Source of the DNA: an uncultured Oscillospiraceae bacterium
Lineage (GTDB): Bacteria; Bacillota; Clostridia; Oscillospirales; Oscillospiraceae
Direction: 5' to 3'
DNA: 64,000 bases
Assembly (NCBI GenBank): GCA_934660965.1
Contig: CAKUIM010000004.1
Span: 27,762 to 91,761 of the forward strand
The position numbers were made by a program, and so were the translations under genes. The notes under the pieces are model-generated. The model made no database searches and was not told the origin of the DNA. It saw only the letters and a list, made by a program, of their open reading frames with translations. Below, in pieces: positions 9,228 to 17,718 of the stretch (the stretch's first letter is position 1; every line of letters starts with the position of its first letter).

Positions 9228-9236
9228 TGTTATAAT
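9228..9236 (+). promoter_or_regulatory. Extended -10 promoter for thiolase-kinase
   Basis: TGTTATAAT, an extended -10 (TGn then TATAAT at 9231-9236), 50 bp before the thiolase ATG. No good -35 at normal spacing, which suits an activator-dependent promoter; the PucR-type protein downstream is the obvious candidate. Confidence 0.55.
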
Positions 9237-9286
9237 TAAATTGTGAATTTTACCACTTGCTTGTTTAAAATGGAGGGTTAAATACT

Positions 9287-10453
9287 ATGAGAGAAGCTGC
9301 AATCATATCTGCCGTACGAACTCCCGTAGGGAAACTATGCGGAGCTTTGTCCAATATGCCTGTCGAGCAGTTGGGTTCCTGCGTTCTGAAGGAAGCAGTG
9401 GCCCGTTCCGGCATAGATGTCAACATTGTAGACGAGGTCATCTTCAGCAACTCTTGCAATAAGAATTTTGGCGTACCTGCCAGAACTTTTTCCCTTTATG
9501 CGGGGTTCCCGGTAGAGGTGCCCGGCTTTGAAGTAGGCCGTGCCTGTGCCTCGTCGCTAACCGGATTATGTCTTGCCAAGCTGCTTATAGAAAGCGGTAC
9601 CGCTGACACAGTCGTGGTAGGTGGTATGGAGAGCTGTACTAGAGCGCCTTGGCTCATGGAGAAACCGGCAAAGGGCTATTCACTTGCGCCGCCTAAATTC
9701 TGCAGTCCCCATAATACGCCGCCTGAGTATGAGAACCTGTCCATGGGGATGACGGCGGAGCGCATCGCGCAGCAGTTCGGAATAACCCGTGAAGAATGTG
9801 ATGCATTTGCCGCGTGGAGTCAGAAAAAGGCGGCCCGCGCTGCAGACGAGGGCCGCTTTGACTCTCAACTGCTCAAGCTGGATGTTCCGGCTGGCAAAGG
9901 GACTACGATTCCATTCACTAGGGATGAAACCATACGTCCCAGCACGCTTGAGTCCCTTGCCAAACTGCCTGCTTCATTTATAAAAGGTGGTGTCTGTACG
10001 GCAGGCAACTCCTCGCCTCTCACTGATGGCGCAGCCGCCGTCGTCGTGATGGAGCGGGGAAAGGCGGCGGCTTTAGGGTTGGATATCATGGCCATCGTGC
10101 GGGGCTTCGCGTCTGTCGGAGTACAGCCGCAAACCATGGGGCTGGGTCCTGTATATTCCACACAAAAGCTCCTTAACAAAACCGGCCTCTCTATATCCGA
10201 TTTCGATCTCATTGAGATGAATGAGGCATTTGCCGCCCAATCGCTTGGCTGCCTGAGAATGATAGATTTTCCTGAGGACAAGCTCAATGTCAACGGCGGG
10301 GCAATCGCACTCGGACATCCGTTTTGCGCCACGGGAGCCATTTTAACCACCAAAATGGTCCACGAACTGCGCCGGCAGGGCAAGCAGTTCGGGTTAATCA
10401 CGTTCTGCATTGGCGGCGGACAAGGCTTTTCTGCCGTGCTTGAGCGGATTTGA
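9287..10453 (+). CDS. Thiolase (acetyl-CoA C-acyltransferase family)
   Basis: 388 residues, full length. All catalytic residues are visible: nucleophile Cys87 in GRACASS, His344 in ALGHPFCATGA and Cys374 in TFCIGGGQG. Thiolases split beta-ketoacyl-CoA with CoA or run the reverse condensation. Divergent from the BKACE operon and 19 bp before the kinase gene. It could turn acetoacetyl-CoA into two acetyl-CoA, replacing the acetyl-CoA spent by BKACE, but no CoA-transferase for acetoacetate is seen in this window. GGAGGG sits before the ATG. Confidence 0.9.
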   Translation: MREAAIISAVRTPVGKLCGALSNMPVEQLGSCVLKEAVARSGIDVNIVDEVIFSNSCNKNFGVPARTFSLYAGFPVEVPGFEVGRACASSLTGLCLAKLLIESGTADTVVVGGMESCTRAPWLMEKPAKGYSLAPPKFCSPHNTPPEYENLSMGMTAERIAQQFGITREECDAFAAWSQKKAARAADEGRFDSQLLKLDVPAGKGTTIPFTRDETIRPSTLESLAKLPASFIKGGVCTAGNSSPLTDGAAAVVVMERGKAAALGLDIMAIVRGFASVGVQPQTMGLGPVYSTQKLLNKTGLSISDFDLIEMNEAFAAQSLGCLRMIDFPEDKLNVNGGAIALGHPFCATGAILTTKMVHELRRQGKQFGLITFCIGGGQGFSAVLERI

Positions 10454-10472
10454 TTTTGAAGGAGGCACACAT

Positions 10473-11540
10473 ATGCTGATCCTTGCTGTCAATCCGGGTT
10501 CTACCTCCACAAAACTTGGGATATTTCGTGATGAGCAGGCGCTTTGCAAGCTGACCGTGCCGCATTCTTCCGAAGATCTTGCAAAGTTTAAAAGAATTGC
10601 GGATCAGGAAGAATACCGGTATAAAGCGATAGAGAGTTTTCTAACAGAACAAGGGTTTTCCGCCGATGATTTTGACTGCGTCGTAGCGAGAGGCGGCGGT
10701 CTCCTCAGGATGAAATCTGGGGCCTATAGAATTAATGAGGAGATGCTTGATGAACTGAAAAATATTAGGCTCGGAGAACACGCGTCTACGCTGGCCGCCG
10801 GCATTGCCTACCGTATGATGGAGCCGCTGGGGCGTCCAGCCTATATTTACGATGCCATAACAGTAGACGAGTGGGAGCCAATGGTGAAGATCACCGGCCT
10901 GAAGGAATACCTGCGAAAGCCATACCAGCACACGCTGAACGCCCGTCGTGTCGCATTTGAGGTGGCTTCTGAACTTGACCGAGATATAAACAACTTTACG
11001 ATTATAGTAGTGCACTTGGGCGGCGGTATAACGTCCAACCTTATTGTGAATGGCCATATGCGCGAGACGATGACCTCCAGCGAACTGGGGTTTGCCGCTG
11101 AACGGTGCGGAGGGTTTTCATATAATGATATGATCGATCTCTTTCTCGATTATGACCTCGATATACCGACTATACGTAAGCTGAACGGAGGCCGAGGCGG
11201 ACTTGTATCGCACTTTGGTACCAGTGACCTGAGGAAGGTAGAGGAAATGGTTGACACCGGCGACACGCAGGCAGAATTGGTACTGAGGGCTATGGCCTAT
11301 CGTGTGGCTCAGGGGGTTGCCGCTGTTTCTGTACTTGTCAATGGCAGAATTGATGCCATTGCTATAACTGGAGGTATGGCAAATTCCGCCCGGTTCTGCA
11401 GATGGATATCTGAGCGAGTCCGTTTTATCGCTCCTGTGACCGTGAAGCCGGGCGAACTGGAGCTGGAGGCCCTGGCGCTGGGCGGCCTGCGCGTCATGCG
11501 CGGGCAGGAGCAGGCGCACGAATTTCGCAAAGACCGTTAA
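10473..11540 (+). CDS. Butyrate kinase-like acyl kinase
   Basis: 355 residues from the ATG at 10473, preceded by GAAGGAGG; longer frames overlap the thiolase gene. ASKHA-fold acid kinase: LAVNPGSTSTKLG (about 4-16) is the phosphate-1 motif, VHLGGGITSNL the phosphate-2 motif and ITGGMA the adenosine motif. The closest family is butyrate/branched-chain acid kinase, which makes ATP from an acyl phosphate and ADP. Paired with the PduL-like enzyme it would finish substrate-level phosphorylation of the acyl-CoA from BKACE. Its true acid is unknown. Confidence 0.88.
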   Translation: MLILAVNPGSTSTKLGIFRDEQALCKLTVPHSSEDLAKFKRIADQEEYRYKAIESFLTEQGFSADDFDCVVARGGGLLRMKSGAYRINEEMLDELKNIRLGEHASTLAAGIAYRMMEPLGRPAYIYDAITVDEWEPMVKITGLKEYLRKPYQHTLNARRVAFEVASELDRDINNFTIIVVHLGGGITSNLIVNGHMRETMTSSELGFAAERCGGFSYNDMIDLFLDYDLDIPTIRKLNGGRGGLVSHFGTSDLRKVEEMVDTGDTQAELVLRAMAYRVAQGVAAVSVLVNGRIDAIAITGGMANSARFCRWISERVRFIAPVTVKPGELELEALALGGLRVMRGQEQAHEFRKDR

Positions 11541-11635
11541 AGAGCTTGACAAGTGTACGCTTCTATGACAAGATTTAGGCGGTCGGTAGATATGCCGGCC
11601 GCCTGAATCCGGATGTGTTTTGTGGAGGTGGATCT

Positions 11636-13267
11636 TTGAACGCTGGTGAACTTTTCAAAGCCGTGACCGAGCATGATGGCTGGACAATTATCGATACGGC
11701 ACTTCCGTCTCCCCATTTTTCAATCAGTGGAATGAAGTTTTTTGTCAATGGCCAACGTTCTTATTCTCGCCATATCCTCTACTTTGCTCCGCTGGATTCC
11801 ATCGAATCTGTTGTATCCGCCTCTTCAGAGCAGGAAATGAACATCATATTCTGGACTTTCTCTTCAGCCACCAGCGGCAGAATCCGTGACTGCAGCGGCA
11901 ATATATTGGTCGTTCACGTTGGTAATGACCCGATCCCCCTGCTCACATTTTTGGAATCGAGGTTCTCCAATATATTGGAGAACCAGTTTCAAACTGAGGA
12001 GCTGTTCAACCTTCTTTTAGACGGTACCGGCATAGACAAACTTGTAACGCTTGCATCTGAGCTGCTCGGCAACCCGATTTGGGTAACCGACACCAATTAT
12101 AAATATTTGGCCATGAATTACCTCGCTGAGGCACCAAACAAGCTGATTCGCCACGAGTATTCCACCGGATACTTGGATGAGCGCAGTATTACTGCCATCA
12201 TTACCAATAAGATGTTTGAACGGATCGGTCGCAGCATCGACCCAATCTATTTTAATCTGCCGGGCTATGAACACGGATTCTTATGCTGCGCAATAAAAAT
12301 ATCTGGAAATATTGTGGCATTTGTAACGATGTATGAGGTGAACCGCCCCATATGCTCTGCGGATTCCCGCTCCCTTCTCAGACTAAGTAAAATTCTCGCC
12401 TTGGAGCTTCAGAAATCTCATTTTGACGAAGCCAACAACAACTGTATATTTTCGTCAATTATGAATGATCTCTTCAGCGGCCAGTTTCATTCCCGGGACG
12501 CAGAGAAAGTCTTGCGCAGGCTGAAGCAACTGGGATACACACTCCGACCAAATGTACTTGTAGTGACCGTTGGCCCCAAAGACAAGAATGGCTACAAGGT
12601 GCTGCCTCAGTTTATTATTGACAGACTCAATAGCATCCTTTTCAACTGCATATGCTTTTATTTTCAGCAAACGGCAGTTATTCTCGTTTCCACAAAGGAG
12701 TCCTCATGGCCCTCAGAAAACGAACTGGCCGCACTCAGTGCGTACCTGACGGACTGTGGGCTGATTGCCGGGGTCAGCAATATGTTCAGCGATATTACGC
12801 AGGCACCCTGGCACTTTACCCAGGCCCTAAAAGCACTGGAACTATCCAGACTTTTCGCCGTTGCCGCCCCACTCGCACACTATTCCGACTACGCAATTTC
12901 GCATATGATACAGGTCTGCAGTAACCGCATCAATCTGGATACAATAGTGCACCCAGGATTAGCTGTTCTCGCGGATTTTGATAAATCACGTAATACAGAT
13001 TTATACAATACAATGTGGACCTTCCTTAAATATGATTGTGACGCCATCCGTGCGGCGGAGACGCTGGGTATTCACAAGAACACTATTTATCACCGTTTGG
13101 AGCAGATTCGCGATCTCATAGACTTTCGGCCCAACGACGGCGCGGCAAACGCATACCTTTGGATTTCCTATGCAATACGCGATTATCTGGCCGTGGCCCG
13201 GCCCAAGCGGGACACGCCGGAACCTGTGACAGTCCCAAAAAGCAAGGACGACACTACACAGAAATAA
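11636..13267 (+). CDS. PucR/CdaR-type transcriptional regulator
   Basis: 543 residues if started at the TTG at 11636, six bases after GGAGGT; an in-frame GTG at 11615 would put that ribosome site inside the gene. The C-terminal 60 residues (FLKYDCDAIRAAETLGIHKN, then TIYHRLEQI) are the PucR-family helix-turn-helix, and the middle resembles the CdaR GGDEF-like domain. The N-terminal part looks like a purine-catabolism-type ligand domain without a clear name. Such proteins activate adjacent catabolic operons when the substrate binds. It lies downstream of and codirectional with thiolase-kinase and probably controls the divergent promoters at 9.1-9.25 kb. Confidence 0.85.
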   Translation: MNAGELFKAVTEHDGWTIIDTALPSPHFSISGMKFFVNGQRSYSRHILYFAPLDSIESVVSASSEQEMNIIFWTFSSATSGRIRDCSGNILVVHVGNDPIPLLTFLESRFSNILENQFQTEELFNLLLDGTGIDKLVTLASELLGNPIWVTDTNYKYLAMNYLAEAPNKLIRHEYSTGYLDERSITAIITNKMFERIGRSIDPIYFNLPGYEHGFLCCAIKISGNIVAFVTMYEVNRPICSADSRSLLRLSKILALELQKSHFDEANNNCIFSSIMNDLFSGQFHSRDAEKVLRRLKQLGYTLRPNVLVVTVGPKDKNGYKVLPQFIIDRLNSILFNCICFYFQQTAVILVSTKESSWPSENELAALSAYLTDCGLIAGVSNMFSDITQAPWHFTQALKALELSRLFAVAAPLAHYSDYAISHMIQVCSNRINLDTIVHPGLAVLADFDKSRNTDLYNTMWTFLKYDCDAIRAAETLGIHKNTIYHRLEQIRDLIDFRPNDGAANAYLWISYAIRDYLAVARPKRDTPEPVTVPKSKDDTTQK

Positions 13268-13627
13268 AAAAGCGATCTTATAGAAACAGCTTTCAGCAAA
13301 GAAAGGAGATGAAGACCAATTCATGGCTCTTTCCACATACCCTTGGACAAACTATCTGCTCTTGACAGAGAATCAACTCTTTGCAAAGGAAATTTCAAAA
13401 TAACTGTATAATTTCCTCTGACATGGTTTACAGGCTTCCTTTAAAATGGTGTGCCGCAACGTCAGTCTGCCAGAGTTCTGCAATCCATGTCTCTTTTTGC
13501 CTTTTTTCAATTTGCGCAATTTATTGTACTTTGCCATTTTTAGCCCCTCTAAAATGGGTGTAGCAAGGGTTCATTCGGTCAAAATCCGCGAAAAGGCGTA
13601 AAACCAATCAAAGGAAAAAGGCACGAG
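13268..13627. other. Intergenic stretch, no gene recognised
   Basis: About 360 bp between the regulator and the rpsI terminator. One open frame of 60 codons on the plus strand (13381-13563) has no ribosome site and no recognisable motif. This marks the border between the low-G+C catabolic island and the high-G+C housekeeping DNA. Confidence 0.5.
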
Positions 13628-13661
13628 AAAACCCCGGAAAATCGAAATTTTCCGGGGTTTT
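13628..13661 (-). terminator. Terminator after rpsI
   Basis: Perfect 15-bp stem AAAACCCCGGAAAAT with a CGAA loop and its complement, T-tracts on both sides, so it can work in both directions. Sits 33 bp past the rpsI stop. Confidence 0.9.
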
Positions 13662-13693
13662 CTGAGCTTTTGAGTTGTGAAAATGCGGATCGA

Positions 13694-14098
13694 TCAGCGC
13701 TTGCTGAACTGAGGTGCGCGACGGGCGGCCTTCAGACCGTACTTCTTGCGCTCCTTCATGCGAGGATCGCGGGTGAGGAAGCCGGCGGCCTTCAGGCCGG
13801 CGCGGAACTCGGGATCCATCTCCAGCAGGGCGCGGGCGATGCCGTGGCGCAGGGCGCCGGCCTGGCCGGTGACGCCGCCGCCGGTGACGGTGGCTTCAAC
13901 GTCCACCTTGCCCACGGTGCCGGTGGTGTTCAGCGGTTGACGGACGACCATCTTCAGCGTCTCAAGGCCGAAGTACTCCTCGATGTCGCGGCCGTTGATG
14001 GTGATGGAGCCGGTGCCGTTGGGGATCAGATGAACGCGGGCCACGGAGGACTTCCGGCGGCCGGTGCCGTAATGATAAGGCTTCTTGCTCTTGTACAT
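13694..14098 (-). CDS. rpsI: Ribosomal protein S9 (uS9)
   Basis: 134 residues, full length. Opens with YGTGRRKSSVARV (about 9-21), the uS9 signature, and ends in the RRAPQFSKR tail that reaches into the ribosomal P site near tRNA. It follows rplM by 14 bp, the conserved rplM-rpsI order in bacteria, and shares its promoter. AAGGAGGT precedes the start. Confidence 0.98.
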   Translation of the reverse strand: MYKSKKPYHYGTGRRKSSVARVHLIPNGTGSITINGRDIEEYFGLETLKMVVRQPLNTTGTVGKVDVEATVTGGGVTGQAGALRHGIARALLEMDPEFRAGLKAAGFLTRDPRMKERKKYGLKAARRAPQFSKR

Positions 14099-14112
14099 TC
14101 TCAGTTACCTCC

Positions 14113-14544
14113 TTATTCAGCGGCCCAGGCTTCGGGCTTCTGCGCGGCGTGCTTGTGCTCGGCGCCGCGGTAGATCTTCAGGCGGCTGAGAGAATCCTTG
14201 GTAACGATGTTGCGGGGCATCATGCCGCGGATGGCCACCTGCATGGCCAGCTCGGGCTTCTGCTCCATGAGGAGACGGTACTTGGTCTCCTTCAGGCCGC
14301 CCACATAGCCGGAGTGGGTGCGGTAGAACTTCTGCTCGGCCTTCTTGCCGGTGAGAACGGCCTTCTCGGCGTTGATGATGACCACGAAATCACCGCAGTC
14401 GGCGTGGGGGGTGTACTCAGGCTTATGCTTGCCCCGCAGCAGGGTGGCGGCGGTGGCAGCGGTCTTGCCCAAGGGCTTGCCAGCAGCATCGAGAACGTAC
14501 CACTTGCGCTCGATGTTCTGCTTGTTGGCCATGAACGTAGACAT
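14113..14544 (-). CDS. rplM: Ribosomal protein L13 (uL13)
   Basis: 143 residues from the ATG at 14544, placed by GGAGGT seven bases upstream; an in-frame ATG 12 codons earlier has no ribosome site. Contains the L13 features RKWYVLDAAGKPLGK (about 11-25), KTYR-equivalent HSGYVGG and the RGMMPRN loop, with the family's usual length. A structural protein of the 50S subunit, early in assembly. First gene of the rplM-rpsI operon. Confidence 0.97.
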   Translation of the reverse strand: MSTFMANKQNIERKWYVLDAAGKPLGKTAATAATLLRGKHKPEYTPHADCGDFVVIINAEKAVLTGKKAEQKFYRTHSGYVGGLKETKYRLLMEQKPELAMQVAIRGMMPRNIVTKDSLSRLKIYRGAEHKHAAQKPEAWAAE

Positions 14545-14639
14545 GGTGTTGACCTCCATTGTATTTTGAGTTTTTGCCATCGCTTGTCAGGCGATGACCG
14601 CTTAGACAATCGGAAAGCTCCGCTTTACAAGCCGGAGCA
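14545..14639 (-). promoter_or_regulatory. Structured rplM leader (L13-leader-like)
   Basis: A ~95-nt leader with two hairpins, CTCCG...CGGAG and CATCGC...GCGATG, ahead of the rplM ribosome site. Firmicutes rplM genes often carry an L13-binding autoregulatory leader; the position and two-stem layout fit, but identity is not proven. Confidence 0.45.
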
Positions 14640-14645
14640 TCATGT

Positions 14646-14674
14646 ATTATAATACGGTGTCCCGATGGTGTCAA
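14646..14674 (-). promoter_or_regulatory. Consensus promoter of rplM-rpsI
   Basis: TTGACA (14669-14674), 17 bp, TATAAT (14646-14651): both hexamers perfect, spacing ideal. Confidence 0.92.
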
Positions 14675-14784
14675 CAAAAATCAGGGCAAATTTTGATTTG
14701 AATCTTAAAATCTCTCGAAATCTCTCATAACCTCTTTTTCTCTCTTAAAATCTCAAAAACGTTTTTCAGTTTGGAGGGCCGCAT

Positions 14785-15543
14785 ATGCAGCAGATTCTCT
14801 CCCGGCTGCGCCGGTGTATCGAGGATTACGAAATGATCCGGCCGGGGGACCGCATCGCCGTGGGCGTGTCCGGCGGCAAGGACTCCCTGACCCTTTTATA
14901 CGCCATGGCGAAGCTCCGGGCCTTTTACCCCGTCCCCTTTGAGCTCCATGCCCTCACCGTCCACCCGGGCGTGCCCGAGATGGACTTTGGCGGCGTGGCT
15001 CGGTTATGCGAAGAGCTGGATGTCCCCTATCACATGGTGCAGACCGAAATTTTCCACATCATCTTCGACCTGCGGAAAGAAAAAAACCCCTGCTCCATGT
15101 GCGCCAAGATGCGCCGGGGAGCCCTCCACAACGCCATGGGGGAGCTGGGGCTGAACAAAATCGCCCTGGGCCACCATTTTGACGACGCGGTGGAGACCTT
15201 TTTCCTCTCCCTGTTCTATGAGGGGCGGCTGTCCTGCTTCCAGCCGGTGACGTACCTGGACCGCACGGACATCACCCAGATCCGTCCCCTGCTTTACTGC
15301 GGGGAGGGCATGATCCGCAACACGGCGGCGCGCTTTCACCTGCCCGTTGTAAAGAACCCCTGCCCGGCGGACGGCTACACCCGGCGGCAGGAGGTCAAGG
15401 AGCTGGTGGCGGAGCTTTCCAGGACCTATCCCCGGCTCAAGGACTATGTGTTCGGCGCCATGCAGCGCCTGCCCCTGCCGGAGTGGGGCCCCCGGGAATA
15501 CCGGCGGCGGCCCTTGAGTGAAGAAGAGGGCAGCCCGCGCTGA
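14785..15543 (+). CDS. TtcA-like tRNA thiolation / PP-loop ATPase
   Basis: 252 residues. PP-loop SGGKDS at 29-34 adenylates its target; Cys103 and Cys106 (PCSMC) plus a later NPCPADG cysteine are the three cysteines that hold a 4Fe-4S cluster in TtcA, and HHFDDAVETFFLSLFYEG is the family's conserved helix. TtcA converts cytidine 32 of tRNA to 2-thiocytidine; clostridial relatives of unknown target share all these motifs, so the exact base is uncertain. Single gene with its own terminator, divergent from rplM. GGAGGG precedes the ATG. Confidence 0.85.
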   Translation: MQQILSRLRRCIEDYEMIRPGDRIAVGVSGGKDSLTLLYAMAKLRAFYPVPFELHALTVHPGVPEMDFGGVARLCEELDVPYHMVQTEIFHIIFDLRKEKNPCSMCAKMRRGALHNAMGELGLNKIALGHHFDDAVETFFLSLFYEGRLSCFQPVTYLDRTDITQIRPLLYCGEGMIRNTAARFHLPVVKNPCPADGYTRRQEVKELVAELSRTYPRLKDYVFGAMQRLPLPEWGPREYRRRPLSEEEGSPR

Positions 15544-15567
15544 GGGCTGATCCCCCGCACAGCAAAG

Positions 15568-15616
15568 AGAACAGCCGCGGCAGGCGATGCGCTGCCGCGG
15601 CTGTTCTGATGTTTTT
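15568..15616 (+). terminator. Terminator of the ttcA-like gene
   Basis: Perfect 16-bp stem AGAACAGCCGCGGCAG, 8-nt loop, complement to 15607, then GATGTTTTT. Confidence 0.9.
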
Positions 15617-15651
15617 ATGGCTGCTGCCTCCCGGGGCGGCGTATTTTTCTC

Positions 15652-16482
15652 TCACGGCTGGGGCGCGAAATACCGGGCGGTGGCCAGGACAAACTGCCTC
15701 TCAAAGGCTGCCGCGGCCCGCCGGCTTGCCGGCAGGTATGGGGCGAGCATATCAAAGGCGTGAAAAAGGCCCGGGTACACGTCCGCCTCCGCCTCCACAC
15801 CTGCCCGGCGCAGGCCGTCTACATAGGCCAGGGTCTCGGCATAAAAGGGCTCCTTGGTGCTGACAAAGGTATAGGCCGGGGGAAGGCCGGAATAGTCCTC
15901 CCGCCGGGCGGGGGAGGCATAGGCGGGGATGGGCTGCCCCTCCAGCCCCTTGAGGTAGCACGCCCAGCCCATATGGTTGCGGCGGGTGTTCCAGACGATG
16001 CGGTGGTTGTCCCGGGACGTCTCGGTGTCCCGGCAGTCCAGCATGGGGTAGAGGGGCATCTGGTAGGCAATGCGCACCCTGCCGCGGTCCTTTTCATACA
16101 TGCACAGCGCGGCGGCAAGACCCCCGCCGGCGCTCTCGCCGCCCACCATAATCTGGTCGGTGCGCACACCCAGCTGCGGCCCATGGTCTCGCAGGTAGAC
16201 AAGGGCCCGGCTGCAATCGCGGAGGGCTGCCGGATAGGGCGCCTGGCCGGAGAGACGGTAGGCCGGCGATACCACCACTGCGCCGTATTTGCCCGCCAGG
16301 GCCGCCGCCCGGGATATATGCACCATCTCCGCCATCCCCGTGACGTACCCGCCGCCGTGAATCCACAAAACGCCGGGGCGGCCCCCGGGGCGCGGCCCGC
16401 CCGCGGGCCGCAGCACCAGCAGCTTCATGGGCCGCCCGCCGGCGTCAATCCAAACTTTTTCTGTCCGATAGCCTCTGCCCAT
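15652..16482 (-). CDS. Alpha/beta hydrolase, HSL/GDXG-type esterase
   Basis: 276 residues. WIHGGGYVTG (about 40-49) is the HGGG oxyanion-hole motif of the hormone-sensitive lipase family; GGESAGGG (near 113-120) carries the nucleophilic Ser; LFHAFDML (near 249) carries the catalytic His. No signal peptide, so cytoplasmic. Such enzymes cleave short-chain esters; the substrate is not indicated by the neighbours. Last gene of a leftward run; a GC-rich stem without a T-tract (16530-16557) separates it from the upstream gene. Confidence 0.82.
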   Translation of the reverse strand: MGRGYRTEKVWIDAGGRPMKLLVLRPAGGPRPGGRPGVLWIHGGGYVTGMAEMVHISRAAALAGKYGAVVVSPAYRLSGQAPYPAALRDCSRALVYLRDHGPQLGVRTDQIMVGGESAGGGLAAALCMYEKDRGRVRIAYQMPLYPMLDCRDTETSRDNHRIVWNTRRNHMGWACYLKGLEGQPIPAYASPARREDYSGLPPAYTFVSTKEPFYAETLAYVDGLRRAGVEAEADVYPGLFHAFDMLAPYLPASRRAAAAFERQFVLATARYFAPQP

Positions 16483-16579
16483 CTCTCCGCCCCCCTATGC
16501 GCGGCAGCTGTCCGCGCCCCGACGCAAAGGCGGCGGCAGGGATGAGCCTGCCGCCGCGTCAATCCGATATTGCCCGGCC

Positions 16580-17092
16580 TTATGCCAGGGTATACGGCCC
16601 GCGCACCAGCAGCTTCACGGTGCCGGCGGTGGCCTTCACCGCACGGGTGCTGATGGTGACCATATAGAGGTGGTTCTTTGCAAGGGCCTTGCCGTCTGCC
16701 AGGGTGGAGCCGTCTGTGACGTCAATGAGGCCGGTGGAGCCGTCGGACACACAGCTGGCGGAGCCCACCCGCAGCATGACCTCGCAGCCCACCTCGCCGG
16801 TGAGCACCTGCCCCTCTGAGAGGGTGACGACGGCAAATACGCTCTCCCCCGCCTGGCCGCCGGTGGGGACGCTGGCAATCTGCTGGTTGAACTTCTCCGT
16901 CAGGTCCTTCTCCTTCTGGCTGACCAGCTCTTCCATGACGGTTTTCATCTGGGGGGTAAAGCGGTTGGTGAGATAGCCCAGCGTCACCAGCGGGTCGGAG
17001 GAGCTGCCCGCCGACGCCGCGGCATAGGTCACGGTGGCCGCAGCCAGCACGGCACACAAAACGGCGCATCCTGTCTTAATCCTCTTTTTCAT
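16580..17092 (-). CDS. Exported protein of unknown function
   Basis: 170 residues with a clear signal peptide (KKRIKTG, then a hydrophobic core to about AYAAAS near 28). The mature part has an amphipathic segment (VMEELVSQKEKDLTEKFNQQI, shown in part by position 57-77) and a small beta-rich domain with repeated GSASC/DGSTGLIDVTDGSTLADG turns. I do not recognise the family. Downstream of mazF in the same direction with GGAGG before the ATG. Its product probably acts on the outer membrane face or in the wall. Confidence 0.6.
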   Translation of the reverse strand: MKKRIKTGCAVLCAVLAAATVTYAAASAGSSSDPLVTLGYLTNRFTPQMKTVMEELVSQKEKDLTEKFNQQIASVPTGGQAGESVFAVVTLSEGQVLTGEVGCEVMLRVGSASCVSDGSTGLIDVTDGSTLADGKALAKNHLYMVTISTRAVKATAGTVKLLVRGPYTLA

Positions 17093-17154
17093 ATGTAGCG
17101 TCCTCCATGAAGGTTTCTCTCCCGCCCCGGCGGAAGCGCCGGAGCGGGGCGTAT

Positions 17155-17520
17155 TTACACAAGTCTCTCCGGATTCAATCCAAAGCTCACCGCGATGGCG
17201 TTGTCCACCCGGCGCATCACCCGGTCGTCCACCCGGCCCATATGCTCCCGCAGCCGCCGCTTGTCAAGCGTCCTGATCTGCTCGAGGAGCACCACAGAGT
17301 CCTTGGGCAGGCCGGAGCTGTGGGCCGCAAGGGAAATGTGGGTGGGCAGGCGGGCCTTCCCGGTCTGAGAGGTGATCGCCGCGGCAATCACGGTGGGGCT
17401 GTGCCTGTTGCCGGTGTCGTTCTGAACGATGAGCACCGGGCGCACGCCCCCCTGCTCGCTTCCCACCACCGGACTCAGATCGGCGTAAAAAATATCGCCG
17501 CGCTTCACGCTGTTATCCAC
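17155..17520 (-). CDS. MazF/EndoA-type mRNA interferase
   Basis: 121 residues, the size of Bacillus NdoA/EndoA. VKRGDIFYADLSPVVGSEQ, RPVLIVQND and the TSQTGKARLPTHI loop match MazF/PemK toxins that cut single-stranded RNA at short sequences. In Bacillus the order is alr-ndoAI-ndoA; here the alr-proximal position is kept but the 198 bp between the two genes contain no antitoxin start or credible frame. It is therefore an apparent orphan toxin, perhaps neutralised by a distant MazE or acting as a housekeeping endoribonuclease. Confidence 0.9.
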   Translation of the reverse strand: MDNSVKRGDIFYADLSPVVGSEQGGVRPVLIVQNDTGNRHSPTVIAAAITSQTGKARLPTHISLAAHSSGLPKDSVVLLEQIRTLDKRRLREHMGRVDDRVMRRVDNAIAVSFGLNPERLV

Positions 17521-17718
17521 AGAAATTCACACTCCGCCGGATATAGTGCCCGGCCGGCAAGCGGTCCGGGTACTGTCATTCTCCCACGGGGCGGTGGATT
17601 TTATACCGCCGTGGCGGTGCAAAATCCGCCGCGGCCCGCCGCCGGTCCCCCGGCGGCTTCCCTGTCTATTCTATGTTGTCAGCTTCAAAACCGTGTGCCG
17701 CGCGGCAAACTGCCGGGC

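Noticed and set aside
13381..13563. 60-codon plus-strand frame after the PucR-type regulator
   Set aside because: No ribosome site, no motif, low-G+C intergenic context.
16530..16557. Terminator between the exported protein and esterase genes
   Set aside because: A good 11-bp GC stem but no T-tract on the transcribed strand; termination is not supported.
17521..17718. Possible MazE antitoxin between alr and mazF
   Set aside because: The minus strand here has no ATG/GTG start with a ribosome site leading to a frame of useful length.
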